Position numbers and translations under genes: made by a program. The notes under the pieces were generated by a model. It made no database searches. It had not been told where the DNA came from and was given only the letters and a program-made list of their open reading frames with translations. This document shows, in pieces, positions 33,965-42,228 of a stretch of DNA of 64,000 nt (position 1 is its first letter; each line of letters begins with the position of its first letter). This stretch comes from Alteromonas macleodii (GTDB lineage: Bacteria; Pseudomonadota; Gammaproteobacteria; Enterobacterales; Alteromonadaceae), in contig NZ_LR812090.1 in assembly GCF_903772925.1 (NCBI RefSeq), positions 4,541,902-4,605,901 on the forward strand, in the 5' to 3' direction.

Positions 33965-35608
33965 TTACTTCACGACAGGCGGCGTTTCAAACGTGTGATA
34001 AGGAGCAGGGGATGGAATTTCCCACTCCAACCCTTCAGCGCCATCCCAAACTTGCGCCGATACCGCTTCACCTTGCTTTTTACACGCTTTAATAAGCAGG
34101 GCAAGGAAGATAAGCTGAGATAAACCGAAAGCGAAGCCCCCCAAGCTTATCCATTTATTGAAATCAGCGAACTGTAATGCATAGTCAGGAATACGACGTG
34201 GCATACCCGCTAAACCAACAAAGTGCATAGGGAAGAACAACACATTTACCGATACTAAAGAGCACCAGAAATGCCATTTAGCCAAAGTAGTGTCGTACAT
34301 TTTGCCTGTCCATTTAGGCAGCCAGTAATAAACGGCCGCCATTATTGAAAAGACCGCCCCAGTTACCAGAACATAGTGAAAGTGAGCCACTACAAAATAG
34401 GTATCGTGATATTGGAAATCCACGGGTGTTATCGCCAGCATTAGTCCTGATAGCCCACCGATGGTAAACAGAACAATGAAGGCAATAGCGAACATCATTG
34501 GCATTTCAAAGCTTAGTGAACCACGCCACATTGTCGCTACCCAGTTAAACACCTTAACCCCAGTGGGCACAGAGATAAGCATGGTGGCAAACATAAAGAA
34601 CATTTCCATGTACACCGGCATGCCCGTGGTAAACATATGATGAGCCCACACTACAAAAGAAAGTAGAGCGATAGACGCCGTGGCGTACACCATAGAGGCA
34701 TAACCAAATAGCTGCTTTCTAGAAAAGGTAGGTACAATTTGCGAGATAATGCCGAAAGCGGGCAAAATCATAATGTAGACCTCGGGGTGCCCGAAGAACC
34801 AGAAAATGTGCTGGAACATAACTGGGTCGCCACCACCTGCGGCATCAAAGAAACTGGTTCCGAAGAACTTGTCTGTTAATACCATGGTCACTGCACCGGC
34901 GAGTACTGGCATAACGGCAATAAGCAAAAATGCAGTGATAAGCCACGTCCACACGAATAGCGGCATTTTCATCCAAGTCATGCCTGGCGCACGCATATTG
35001 AAAATAGTCACTATCACGTTAATCGCACCCATAATGGATGAGATACCCATAATGTGAACAGAGAACACGAACAGCGCGGTTGAATCGCCACTATAGGTTG
35101 TTGAGAGCGGCGCATAGAAAGTCCAACCAAAGGCAGGGCCACCACCTTCCATAAATAGCGAGCTAAGCAGAATCAAAAAGGCGCCGGGTAAAATCCAAAA
35201 GCTCCAGTTATTCATGCGCGGCAATGCCATATCTGGGGCGCCAATCATCATTGGAATAAGCCAGTTCGCGAGCCCTGTAAAGGCTGGCATCACGGCACCA
35301 AATACCATGATAAGCCCGTGCACAGTGGTCATTTGGTTAAAAAAGTTAGGCTCAACAATTTGAAGGCCAGGTTGGAATAGTTCAGCGCGAATAACCATGG
35401 CCATTGCGCCGCCAACCAAAAACATTATGAAGGCAAACCACAGATACAGTGTGCCTATGTCTTTATGGTTAGTGGTAAACAGCCAGCGCGTTATTCCTTT
35501 AGGAATATGGTCGTGATGCTCATGGTCATCATGTAGGTGATCGCCATGCACTTGGCCAACATGAGGCGCAGAGGTATCTGGCGAAATAACTTCAGTTGCT
35601 TTGCTCAT
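33965..35608 (-). CDS. ctaD: Cytochrome c oxidase subunit I
   Basis: A 547-residue subunit I, the catalytic heme a / heme a3-CuB subunit with 12 helices. The start at 35608 has AGGAG 7 bases upstream; the longer frame from 35716 overlaps ctaC. Motifs: TTNHKDIGTLYLWFAF, MTTVHGLIMVFGAVMP, the CuB and Tyr-His link region WFFGHPEVYIMILPAFG, WAHHMFTTGMP, and HDTYFVVAHFHYVLVTG. The N-terminal 37 residues contain a histidine and aspartate cluster (HGDHLHDDHEHHDH), which can bind metal and is absent from textbook CtaD. It lies 10 bases after ctaC. Confidence 0.97.
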   Translation of the reverse strand: MSKATEVISPDTSAPHVGQVHGDHLHDDHEHHDHIPKGITRWLFTTNHKDIGTLYLWFAFIMFLVGGAMAMVIRAELFQPGLQIVEPNFFNQMTTVHGLIMVFGAVMPAFTGLANWLIPMMIGAPDMALPRMNNWSFWILPGAFLILLSSLFMEGGGPAFGWTFYAPLSTTYSGDSTALFVFSVHIMGISSIMGAINVIVTIFNMRAPGMTWMKMPLFVWTWLITAFLLIAVMPVLAGAVTMVLTDKFFGTSFFDAAGGGDPVMFQHIFWFFGHPEVYIMILPAFGIISQIVPTFSRKQLFGYASMVYATASIALLSFVVWAHHMFTTGMPVYMEMFFMFATMLISVPTGVKVFNWVATMWRGSLSFEMPMMFAIAFIVLFTIGGLSGLMLAITPVDFQYHDTYFVVAHFHYVLVTGAVFSIMAAVYYWLPKWTGKMYDTTLAKWHFWCSLVSVNVLFFPMHFVGLAGMPRRIPDYALQFADFNKWISLGGFAFGLSQLIFLALLIKACKKQGEAVSAQVWDGAEGLEWEIPSPAPYHTFETPPVVK

Positions 35609-35618
35609 TTGTCTGCTC

Positions 35619-36782
35619 CTAGTTTCCGTTTGCCACTGCATTAACGTCTTTGGCTTGAACCATATCGCCAGTGTTATTGCCCCACGCATTGCGCTCGTAA
35701 GTGACAACCGCAGCAATTTCTTTAAGGCTCAGCATTTTGCTAAACGCCTGCATAGCTGTACCCGCCTTACCATGTAGGACAATGTCGATGTGACCTTGCT
35801 GATCTTCTAACGCCATCTTGCTGCCTTTAAGTGCTGGAAATACACCTGGTAAACCCTCACCATTTGGCATATGGCACGCTGCACACGTGGCGTTGTAAAC
35901 GCGCTCGCCTTCTTTCATCAATTCATCCATGGACATATTCATAGAAAGTAGGCGTTGCTCTTCTTCTTTGGCTTTGCGAACAATTTCTTCTTGTTCGCCC
36001 ATCCATTTATCAAATTCTGCTGGCTCTTTAGCGATAACCACTACTGGCATGTAGCCATGGTCTTTTCCGCAAAGTTCTGCGCACTGCCCGCGATAAATGC
36101 CCGGCTCATTGACCTTGGCCCATGACTCGTTAATAAAGCCTGGGTTTGCATCTTTTTTAACGGCAAAATCTGGAACCCACCACGAATGGATAACGTCGTC
36201 AGAGGTAATAAGAAAACGTACTTTTTTCCCAGTTGGAATGACTAACGGACGGTCAACTTCAAGCAAGTAATTGTCGGTTTTTTGAAATTTGTTCTCTATT
36301 TGCTCACGCTGAGTTGCAAGCAGTGAGTAAAATTCCACGTCGCTGTCCATGTACTTGTAGTGCCATTTCCACTGAGAGCCCGTGACTAACACTGTCATGT
36401 CAGGCTCAGACGTGTCTTCCATTGCAATAAGCGTGTTCGCCGCCGGCACAGCCATAAAAATTAGAATAAGAAAAGGAACAACGGTCCATGCTATTTCAAC
36501 CTTCACATTTTCGTGAAAGTTAGCGGGCTTAGCGCCACGAGACTTCCGATGAAGATACATTGAGGCAAACATCACCCCAAAGACGACTACCGCAATCCCT
36601 ACGCATATAAAGAACATCAGCATATGCAGATCATAAACCTGCCCGCTGATGTCGGTGGCACCGCGTCTTAAATTAAGAGAAGAGACTTCTTCACTAACTT
36701 CTTGCGCAAGAAGTAACGGGGAAAAAAGCAAAAACGGTATTGTTGAACACCACTTTGCGAAAACGGTCGTTAGTTGTTTCAC
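35619..36782 (-). CDS. ctaC: Cytochrome c oxidase subunit II with C-terminal cytochrome c
   Basis: A 387-residue subunit II of the caa3 type. It starts with GTG at 36782, preceded by GGAGG. A signal peptide (cut near LLLAQ), two membrane helices (about 55-76 and 98-120), then the CuA domain: His199, and Cys234, Cys238, His242 and Met245 in QCAELCGKDHGYM. The linker (about 262-290) is a charged helix. A covalent heme c domain follows: CAACH at 300-304 with a likely axial Met344 or Met350. It accepts electrons from cytochrome c, or via its own heme. It is the first gene of ctaC-ctaD-ctaG-ctaE. Confidence 0.96.
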   Translation of the reverse strand: MKQLTTVFAKWCSTIPFLLFSPLLLAQEVSEEVSSLNLRRGATDISGQVYDLHMLMFFICVGIAVVVFGVMFASMYLHRKSRGAKPANFHENVKVEIAWTVVPFLILIFMAVPAANTLIAMEDTSEPDMTVLVTGSQWKWHYKYMDSDVEFYSLLATQREQIENKFQKTDNYLLEVDRPLVIPTGKKVRFLITSDDVIHSWWVPDFAVKKDANPGFINESWAKVNEPGIYRGQCAELCGKDHGYMPVVVIAKEPAEFDKWMGEQEEIVRKAKEEEQRLLSMNMSMDELMKEGERVYNATCAACHMPNGEGLPGVFPALKGSKMALEDQQGHIDIVLHGKAGTAMQAFSKMLSLKEIAAVVTYERNAWGNNTGDMVQAKDVNAVANGN

Positions 36783-37317
36783 TCAGCACCTCCGTAATAG
36801 CAAGACCAAAAACGCTGATTATTTTGCGCACTGCCCTACCAAATGGTTTGCGAACGATTGACCCATCACCTCAACTTGTAAAACAAATTTAGAGCCACTG
36901 TTATTATTTTGTTAACCTCTGTATAAGAATTGCGCAATAATGCCGTGCCGTCTAGTCTTTTCTATTAAAAATTTAATGAAGAGGTTAATTTTTAATCATT
37001 TCATGTAGCAGGGTTGCGTTACAATTTTGGTAGAGTGGGTATAAGGCGTGCTGACGGCGCTTAAAAGATCAAACGCGCATTTTGAACGGGGAGCTGATGA
37101 GGATGAAGCTTTATTTAGTCACAAAATCAACAATTAACACATCGCTTCTCGTGTTTTTCAAACAAATTTTCAAATAATAAATGTGCTTTAGCCACTCTAT
37201 ACTCGGGCCAAATAGCGCATATCTTTCATACAACGGTGATGCCAGATTTCATAATTTTGAAACATACCAATAAACGCTAAACTAAGAAATTTAACTAAAA
37301 TTTGGTACTAAAAGACA
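36783..37317. other. AT-rich intergenic region between ctaC and lexA
   Basis: These 535 bases separate the start of ctaC from the end of lexA. The ctaC ribosome site is at the right place next to 36783 and the oxidase promoter should be here, read leftward, but no clear hexamer pair was found. On the plus strand there are TATAAG near 37040, a GGGGAG at 37088-37093 and a 24-codon frame from 37103 to 37177; this is described in the findings. No larger gene is seen. Confidence 0.45.
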
Positions 37318-37345
37318 TAAAAAAAGCGGCTAATACGCCGCTTTT
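37318..37345 (-). terminator. Intrinsic terminator of lexA
   Basis: AAAAGCGGC (37322-37330) pairs with GCCGCTTTT (37337-37345) around TAATAC. On the minus strand the hairpin is followed by seven T residues. It starts 20 bases after the lexA stop at 37365. The plus side has TTTT, so it may stop transcripts both ways. Confidence 0.9.
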
Positions 37346-37364
37346 GATTGAAGATGCTAAAACC

Positions 37365-37991
37365 TTACATCCAGTCGGCGTTTCTTATAACACCCACGGC
37401 AATACCTTCTATAGCAAAAGGCTCATTAGCAAGGTCTACTTTAATTGGCGAAAACTCTTCGTTTTCAGCATGAAGTAATACTTCACGACCGCGCTTTTCT
37501 AAACGCTTAACCGTAACGTCTTCATCCACCCGCGCTACAACTACCTGACCGTTGTGGACATCAGTCGTGCGATGCACAGCAAGAAGATCGCCATCCAAGA
37601 TACCGATGTCCTTCATACTCATGCCGTTTACACGAAGTAAAAAGTCTGCCTGAGGCTGAAACAAAGCAGGGTCGACCTTGTAGTGCGATTCTACATGCTC
37701 TTGCGCCAAAATTGGCTCACCAGCCGCCACGCGCCCGATTAGGGGCAGGCCTTCTTCTTCTGGTGCAGTGTCCTCAAGGGGGATATTGAGCTTAATACCA
37801 CGAGAGGTACCAGGCAAAATTTCAATTACGCCCTTACGCGCCAATGCCTTCAAATGTTCTTCTGCTGCGTTGGCAGAACGAAAACCAAGTTGACGAGCAA
37901 TTTCCGCACGCGTAGGCGGCATTCCCGTTTCTAGCATGGTTGTTTTAATAAGTTCTAAAACTTCAGTTTGTCGAGCTGTGAGTGGGCGCAT
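37365..37991 (-). CDS. lexA: SOS repressor LexA
   Basis: A 208-residue LexA. It represses DNA-damage genes and is inactivated by RecA-stimulated self-cleavage. N-terminal winged helix domain: [38 protein letters not shown]. The cleavage site is Ala90-Gly91 in GRVAAGEPI, and the catalytic Ser125 (NGMSMKD) and Lys162 (VTVKRLE) are present, each offset by six from E. coli numbering. The ATG at 37991 is followed upstream by two LexA boxes, one across the -10 region, so it should be autoregulated. It stands alone, with dinF-like gene 11 kb away. Confidence 0.97.
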   Translation of the reverse strand: MRPLTARQTEVLELIKTTMLETGMPPTRAEIARQLGFRSANAAEEHLKALARKGVIEILPGTSRGIKLNIPLEDTAPEEEGLPLIGRVAAGEPILAQEHVESHYKVDPALFQPQADFLLRVNGMSMKDIGILDGDLLAVHRTTDVHNGQVVVARVDEDVTVKRLEKRGREVLLHAENEEFSPIKVDLANEPFAIEGIAVGVIRNADWM

Positions 37992-37998
37992 AAAAGAC

Positions 37999-38014
37999 CT
38001 GTCTGTTCATACAG
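37999..38014. promoter_or_regulatory. LexA box 1
   Basis: CTGTCTGTTCATACAG, an exact CTGT-N8-ACAG SOS box, 8 bases before the lexA start on its 5' side. Confidence 0.85.
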
Positions 38015-38017
38015 TTC

Positions 38018-38033
38018 CTGTAAGTATATACAC
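38018..38033. promoter_or_regulatory. LexA box 2
   Basis: CTGTAAGTATATACAC, one base off CTGT-N8-ACAG, 19 bases from box 1 centre to centre. It covers the -10 hexamer of the lexA promoter. Confidence 0.8.
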
Positions 38034-38050
38034 CTAAAAACAAATAACAA
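38023..38050 (-). promoter_or_regulatory. lexA promoter
   Basis: On the minus strand, TTGTTA (38050-38045) is a -35 and TATACT (38028-38023) is a -10, separated by 16 bases. Box 2 overlaps the -10 and box 1 the start of transcription, the layout of an autorepressed lexA. Confidence 0.7.
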
Positions 38051-38231
38051 GTAGTAAGCCTTGTGAGAAAAGCTCGAGGTGCCTTTAACATTCTTTATTT
38101 CCTATAAAAAATGTAGCCGATTCGTAACCCCATTATCACGAAACTGACACGCTCAACGCTTAGCGTAATTTTGGGCAGATGTTAATTACCCTACAAATAA
38201 AACTTAATTCATTAATTACAATGGAAAATTT

Positions 38232-39617
38232 ATGAAACTAATTAAAAAAATACTTACGGTATTAGTCGTCACTCTAAGCTTAGCAGCGTGTGATGACGAC
38301 TCTGTAGAAGTCGTTGAGCTAGAAAAACAGGTAGTTGTCGAAAACACAGTAACCGTGGTCGAAACAGTTGAAGTTCCTGTTATCGTTCAAGTACCGGCTG
38401 GAGAGGCCCCGAATATACAGATAGGGGCGCGCCCATCTTTTCTTGTAGAGGATATGGATGATGGAGAGCTAAAGACTGCACTACAACAATGTAGTGAAGG
38501 CCCGTTTTATAAAACAGATTTTTCAATTGGGCACCGTGGAGCGTCACTGCAGTTCCCGGAGCACACGAAAGAAGCCTACGAATCAGCGGCAAAACTTGGC
38601 GCAGGGATAGTAGAGTGTGACGTTACATTTACTAAAGATAAAGCTTTAGTGTGCAGGCATTCGCAGTGTGACTTGCATACTACAACGAATATACTCTCTA
38701 CCGATTTGGCTGATAATTGCTCTGTACCCTTTACACCGGCCGACCCTGAAAATGGCATTGCCGCCCAAGCGCAGTGCTGCACCAGCGATATAACACTCGC
38801 AGAATTCAAAACGCTAAAAGGTAAAATGGACGCAGCGAACCCAAATGCAACCAATGTAGATGAGTATTTAGATGGTACAGCAAACTGGCGCACAGACTTA
38901 TATTCATCAAAAGGTACCCTGTTAACACACGCAGAAAGTATAGAACTGTTCAAAAAGTTAAATGTGAAAATGACACCAGAGCTTAAAACGCCATCTGTTC
39001 AAATGCCTTTTGATGGTTTCACACAGCAACAATATGCTCAAAAGATGATAGATGAATACAAAGCAGCAGGCATTGAACCAGAAAATGTCTGGCCGCAGTC
39101 ATTTAACTTAGCAGATGTGAAATACTGGATTGAGAATGAACCAGCTTTCGGCAATCAAGCGGTGTATCTAGACGATAGATATGGCGCCCAAAGCGCAGAT
39201 GGCGAAGATGGCGTCACCGCTGAGCAATTAGTTAATAATCCCGAACTGTTAACTCCAACTATGGAACAACTTGTTGCAGATGGGGTACAAATAATTGCTC
39301 CACCAATTTGGGTCTTATTGACGGTTGAAAATGAAAAGATAGTGCCTTCCCCATACGCGATTGCGGCGAAAGAAGCAGGGCTTGATATTATTACATGGTC
39401 TCTAGAGCGCTCTGGATTGCTGAATACAGGTGGGGGTTGGTATTACCAAAGCGTTAATGGTTCTTTGGGCACTGATAGCTCAATCGATAACGATGGTGAC
39501 GTTATGACTGTGCTTGATGTACTAGCAAAAGATGTGGGCGTACTGGGTGTGTTTTCTGACTGGCCAGCAACAACAACATATTATGCAAGCTGTATGGGAC
39601 TAGCACCTAGTATATAA
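38232..39617 (+). CDS. Glycerophosphodiester phosphodiesterase family lipoprotein
   Basis: A 461-residue GDPD-fold enzyme. It starts with a lipoprotein signal (lipobox LAAC, Cys20) followed by an acidic segment and a valine-rich stretch (about 33-56, with [17 protein letters not shown]) that looks like a stalk. The catalytic domain has [15 protein letters not shown] (His101, Arg102), IVECDV (Glu128, Asp130) and CRHSQCDLH (His143), the GDPD active-site residues. Glu and His spacing fits periplasmic GlpQ-like enzymes, which split glycerophosphodiesters to glycerol-3-phosphate and an alcohol. A cysteine-rich loop (NCSVPF, QCCTS) follows and may hold disulfides. No glpT partner is next to it. Confidence 0.9.
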   Translation: MKLIKKILTVLVVTLSLAACDDDSVEVVELEKQVVVENTVTVVETVEVPVIVQVPAGEAPNIQIGARPSFLVEDMDDGELKTALQQCSEGPFYKTDFSIGHRGASLQFPEHTKEAYESAAKLGAGIVECDVTFTKDKALVCRHSQCDLHTTTNILSTDLADNCSVPFTPADPENGIAAQAQCCTSDITLAEFKTLKGKMDAANPNATNVDEYLDGTANWRTDLYSSKGTLLTHAESIELFKKLNVKMTPELKTPSVQMPFDGFTQQQYAQKMIDEYKAAGIEPENVWPQSFNLADVKYWIENEPAFGNQAVYLDDRYGAQSADGEDGVTAEQLVNNPELLTPTMEQLVADGVQIIAPPIWVLLTVENEKIVPSPYAIAAKEAGLDIITWSLERSGLLNTGGGWYYQSVNGSLGTDSSIDNDGDVMTVLDVLAKDVGVLGVFSDWPATTTYYASCMGLAPSI

Positions 39618-39628
39618 AAGTTGGAGGG

Positions 39629-39669
39629 CTTAGGGCTGTAAAAAACGTGTTTTCTAGCGTTGCCCTAAG
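39629..39669. repeat. Inverted repeat between convergent genes
   Basis: CTTAGGGC (39629-39636) and GCCCTAAG (39662-39669) pair perfectly over 8 bp around a 25-base loop that itself holds AAAACGTGTTTT. It separates the GDPD gene from the convergent diguanylate cyclase gene and may act as a bidirectional terminator, but there is no T-run directly after the arms. Confidence 0.5.
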
Positions 39670-39675
39670 TTCCCA

Positions 39676-42009
39676 TCACTCTAGAATAACTTGATTTCGG
39701 CCATTCTTTTTCGCCGTATATAGCAGTTTATCAGCTTTAGAAAGTAACCCACTAAAGTCAAGATTCAAGCTATCCTCAGCAAAAACGGCGCCAATACTTA
39801 TTGTTACAGATATCGTGTCTTTCTTGTATTTAACTTCTGTTTTTTCAACAGCCTCTCGAAGTTTGTTAAATCGCATTTCTTCGTCTTTTTTGTTGTCTGA
39901 AATTGCTACTATCGCAAACTCTTCTCCACCAAGACGTGAAACAATATCGGGCTCCACATAATATTCTTCTATGAGGTGGGCTACTGAAATTAGGGCTTGG
40001 TCCCCTGCATCATGCCCATAAGTATCGTTAACTTTTTTAAAGTGGTCTATATCTATTACCGCTACGCTCACTCTATTGCTTTGTGCAGAGAGTTGATGGC
40101 ATTTATCAACAAAAGCTCGCCGATTGTACAGCCCAGTTAGCGAATCAGTCATAGCCAGCTTTCGCAACTTCTCTTCAGCTATCGCACGCGCTTCTTCCAG
40201 CTCTACCGCGTAGAAAAGACCTGCTAATGCGTCTAATAAAGGTTGTAAAAACTCTGCATCATCTAAGGCGTAGGGCTCGAATTTATTGGCTAAACCAATC
40301 ATGCCCACTACTCTATCTTTAACCTTAATCGGTAGCCCTAAAAAACGACTAATGCGGGGGTGCCCTTGCGGTACCCCTTTTGAGCTTGGATGACTTCCTG
40401 AGGCATTACTTAACGTTACCTCACCGGTTAAAATTGTGGTACCAAAAAGGTTATCAAAGTTATCGAAATACAAGTTCCGCTTTTTGTACTCGTTGTATTG
40501 CGAGAAGCTGCTGCTGTCCCACACTATTTCAGAAATGGCATGAATAAACAGCTTCGAGGCATCGCCTTCGCCTTTCATTTGCCCAATGAAAGCAAACTGA
40601 CTATCCGAGATATCAATGAGCTCAGGCAATACTGTTTGGCAGGCCATGGTTAAATCGTTGTTCTGAAGATAAGAGGCACGGGTTTTATTTATAAATTGAA
40701 GTAGCTGGGTTTTCTTTTTCTCATGAAGTTCGCTTTCCATTCTCTGGGTAATGTCGCGATGAATACCAGCAACGCGAATAGCCTTACCCGCAGCGTTAAA
40801 TTCCACAGTTTTTCCATAGGTTTCAACCCAAACCCACGTGCCGTTAGTATGTTTCATGCGAAAGGTAGTATTGAAAACCTTGCTCTCACCAATAATGTGT
40901 TCATTTAACTGCTTTTCTACTTTTACATAGTCCGCAGGGTGAATTAACTGCCTGAAAAAGCGAGAGCTGGTATCATAATACTCATATTCAAGGCCGACGA
41001 TATCACACCAACGTTTATTTACTTGGTTTACATCAGCGGCCAAATTCCAGTCCCACGTACCTAATTCAGAGGCTTCCAATAGCAGGCGCATGCGCTGGTT
41101 CGTTTTGTGAAGTTTGTCTTCAACATATTTTTGATCGCTGGTATCGAAAAGAAATGCTTGCACTGAATACAGCATCCCGTCTTCACGAAAGCTTGCCGTA
41201 GAAATCATGCTCACCCAAATAGTTCGCGTAGGGGTGGCTATTTGAAGGCGGCATGAATGGGTTTCCACACCTTCCATATGCGCCTGCATAGCAAAAGTAA
41301 AGTCGCTTTCAGCGTCTTGAGTTAGAACATCGCCAAGCTCTACAGCGCCGCATAGTAAGTCTTGTGCCGATATACCCAATACACGCTCACTATTTTGAGA
41401 AATATGAACTAGCCGTAACGACGTAGTATTTCTCCAAGTGGCCAACACTATAGGGGACTTTTCAATTAAACCGTGTTCGCGCTTAAGTGCCTCATGTTCC
41501 TTTGATAGAGAAATATGCTGGCTAACAAGCGCACCAATTCTATTCAGCACTTCAAGGTATTGGGCATCGATTTCTCGAGGAACAGTATCAATAAGACATA
41601 CAGCTCCGATAATCTCATCATTAATTTCAATGGGAGTTCCTGCATAAAAGCAGATGTGCGGCTCTCCCGTTACTAACGGATTATCTTTAAATCTGGGGTC
41701 TTCATGTGCATTGTTAACAACAACTTGTTTGCGCTCTTCTACCACATGACTACAAAAAGCATGCTCACGGCTTACTTTAGAAAGAGTAGTTCCATATCGC
41801 GCTTTGAATGTTTCTTCAAATTCACCAACAATTCCTATTAGCGCGATAGGCACCTTATATGCCCCTGCTAACACCATCATAAGATCGTCAAGATCCAACG
41901 GCACCTCATTGCTGAGCAAAAAGTCATCAATCGTCTTCAATCGGTTTTGATCATCCACTACAACATGCTCATATTCGTTAATCTTTATAAAAATAGTAAT
42001 AGTCACCAC
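39676..42009 (-). CDS. GAF/PAS diguanylate cyclase
   Basis: A 777-residue soluble sensor enzyme that would make cyclic di-GMP. In order: an N-terminal GAF domain (about 30-165, with FCSHVVEERKQVVVNNAHEDPRF and CFYAGTPI), a PAS-like segment (about 180-290), a second PAS with PAC (about 300-425, LLLEASELGTWDWNL to VAGIHRDITQRM), a second GAF (about 440-605, FLGLPIKVKDRVVGMIGLAN), and GGDEF (about 610-777). The active-site motif is GGEEF at 694-698 and LTGLYNRRAF starts the domain. The I-site RxxD position, five residues before GGEEF, is not obvious. The start is GTG at 42009 with no clear ribosome site, so the N-terminus is uncertain. Confidence 0.9.
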   Translation of the reverse strand: MVTITIFIKINEYEHVVVDDQNRLKTIDDFLLSNEVPLDLDDLMMVLAGAYKVPIALIGIVGEFEETFKARYGTTLSKVSREHAFCSHVVEERKQVVVNNAHEDPRFKDNPLVTGEPHICFYAGTPIEINDEIIGAVCLIDTVPREIDAQYLEVLNRIGALVSQHISLSKEHEALKREHGLIEKSPIVLATWRNTTSLRLVHISQNSERVLGISAQDLLCGAVELGDVLTQDAESDFTFAMQAHMEGVETHSCRLQIATPTRTIWVSMISTASFREDGMLYSVQAFLFDTSDQKYVEDKLHKTNQRMRLLLEASELGTWDWNLAADVNQVNKRWCDIVGLEYEYYDTSSRFFRQLIHPADYVKVEKQLNEHIIGESKVFNTTFRMKHTNGTWVWVETYGKTVEFNAAGKAIRVAGIHRDITQRMESELHEKKKTQLLQFINKTRASYLQNNDLTMACQTVLPELIDISDSQFAFIGQMKGEGDASKLFIHAISEIVWDSSSFSQYNEYKKRNLYFDNFDNLFGTTILTGEVTLSNASGSHPSSKGVPQGHPRISRFLGLPIKVKDRVVGMIGLANKFEPYALDDAEFLQPLLDALAGLFYAVELEEARAIAEEKLRKLAMTDSLTGLYNRRAFVDKCHQLSAQSNRVSVAVIDIDHFKKVNDTYGHDAGDQALISVAHLIEEYYVEPDIVSRLGGEEFAIVAISDNKKDEEMRFNKLREAVEKTEVKYKKDTISVTISIGAVFAEDSLNLDFSGLLSKADKLLYTAKKNGRNQVILE

Positions 42010-42228
42010 TTATAGCAATTTAAATACTGCTAATGTTGCATTGCTCAAAGGGTAAGTGAGGTTTACTCTAAAAAACGCTTAAATACACAGATACTTTTGA
42101 ACATCTTGAACTTACCGCTAGGTAGGGAGTCTGTAAAACAGGCAAATCAATAACATTGGCTCGTCGCGAGATTGTGACGCGATTGTGTTACACTTCACCC
42201 GTTTTTATTTCATAGGATTACATAATTC

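Noticed and set aside
35608..35716. Longer ctaD start at 35716
   Set aside because: The extra 36 residues lie in the end of ctaC, and the ATG at 35608 has a strong AGGAG and matches the family.
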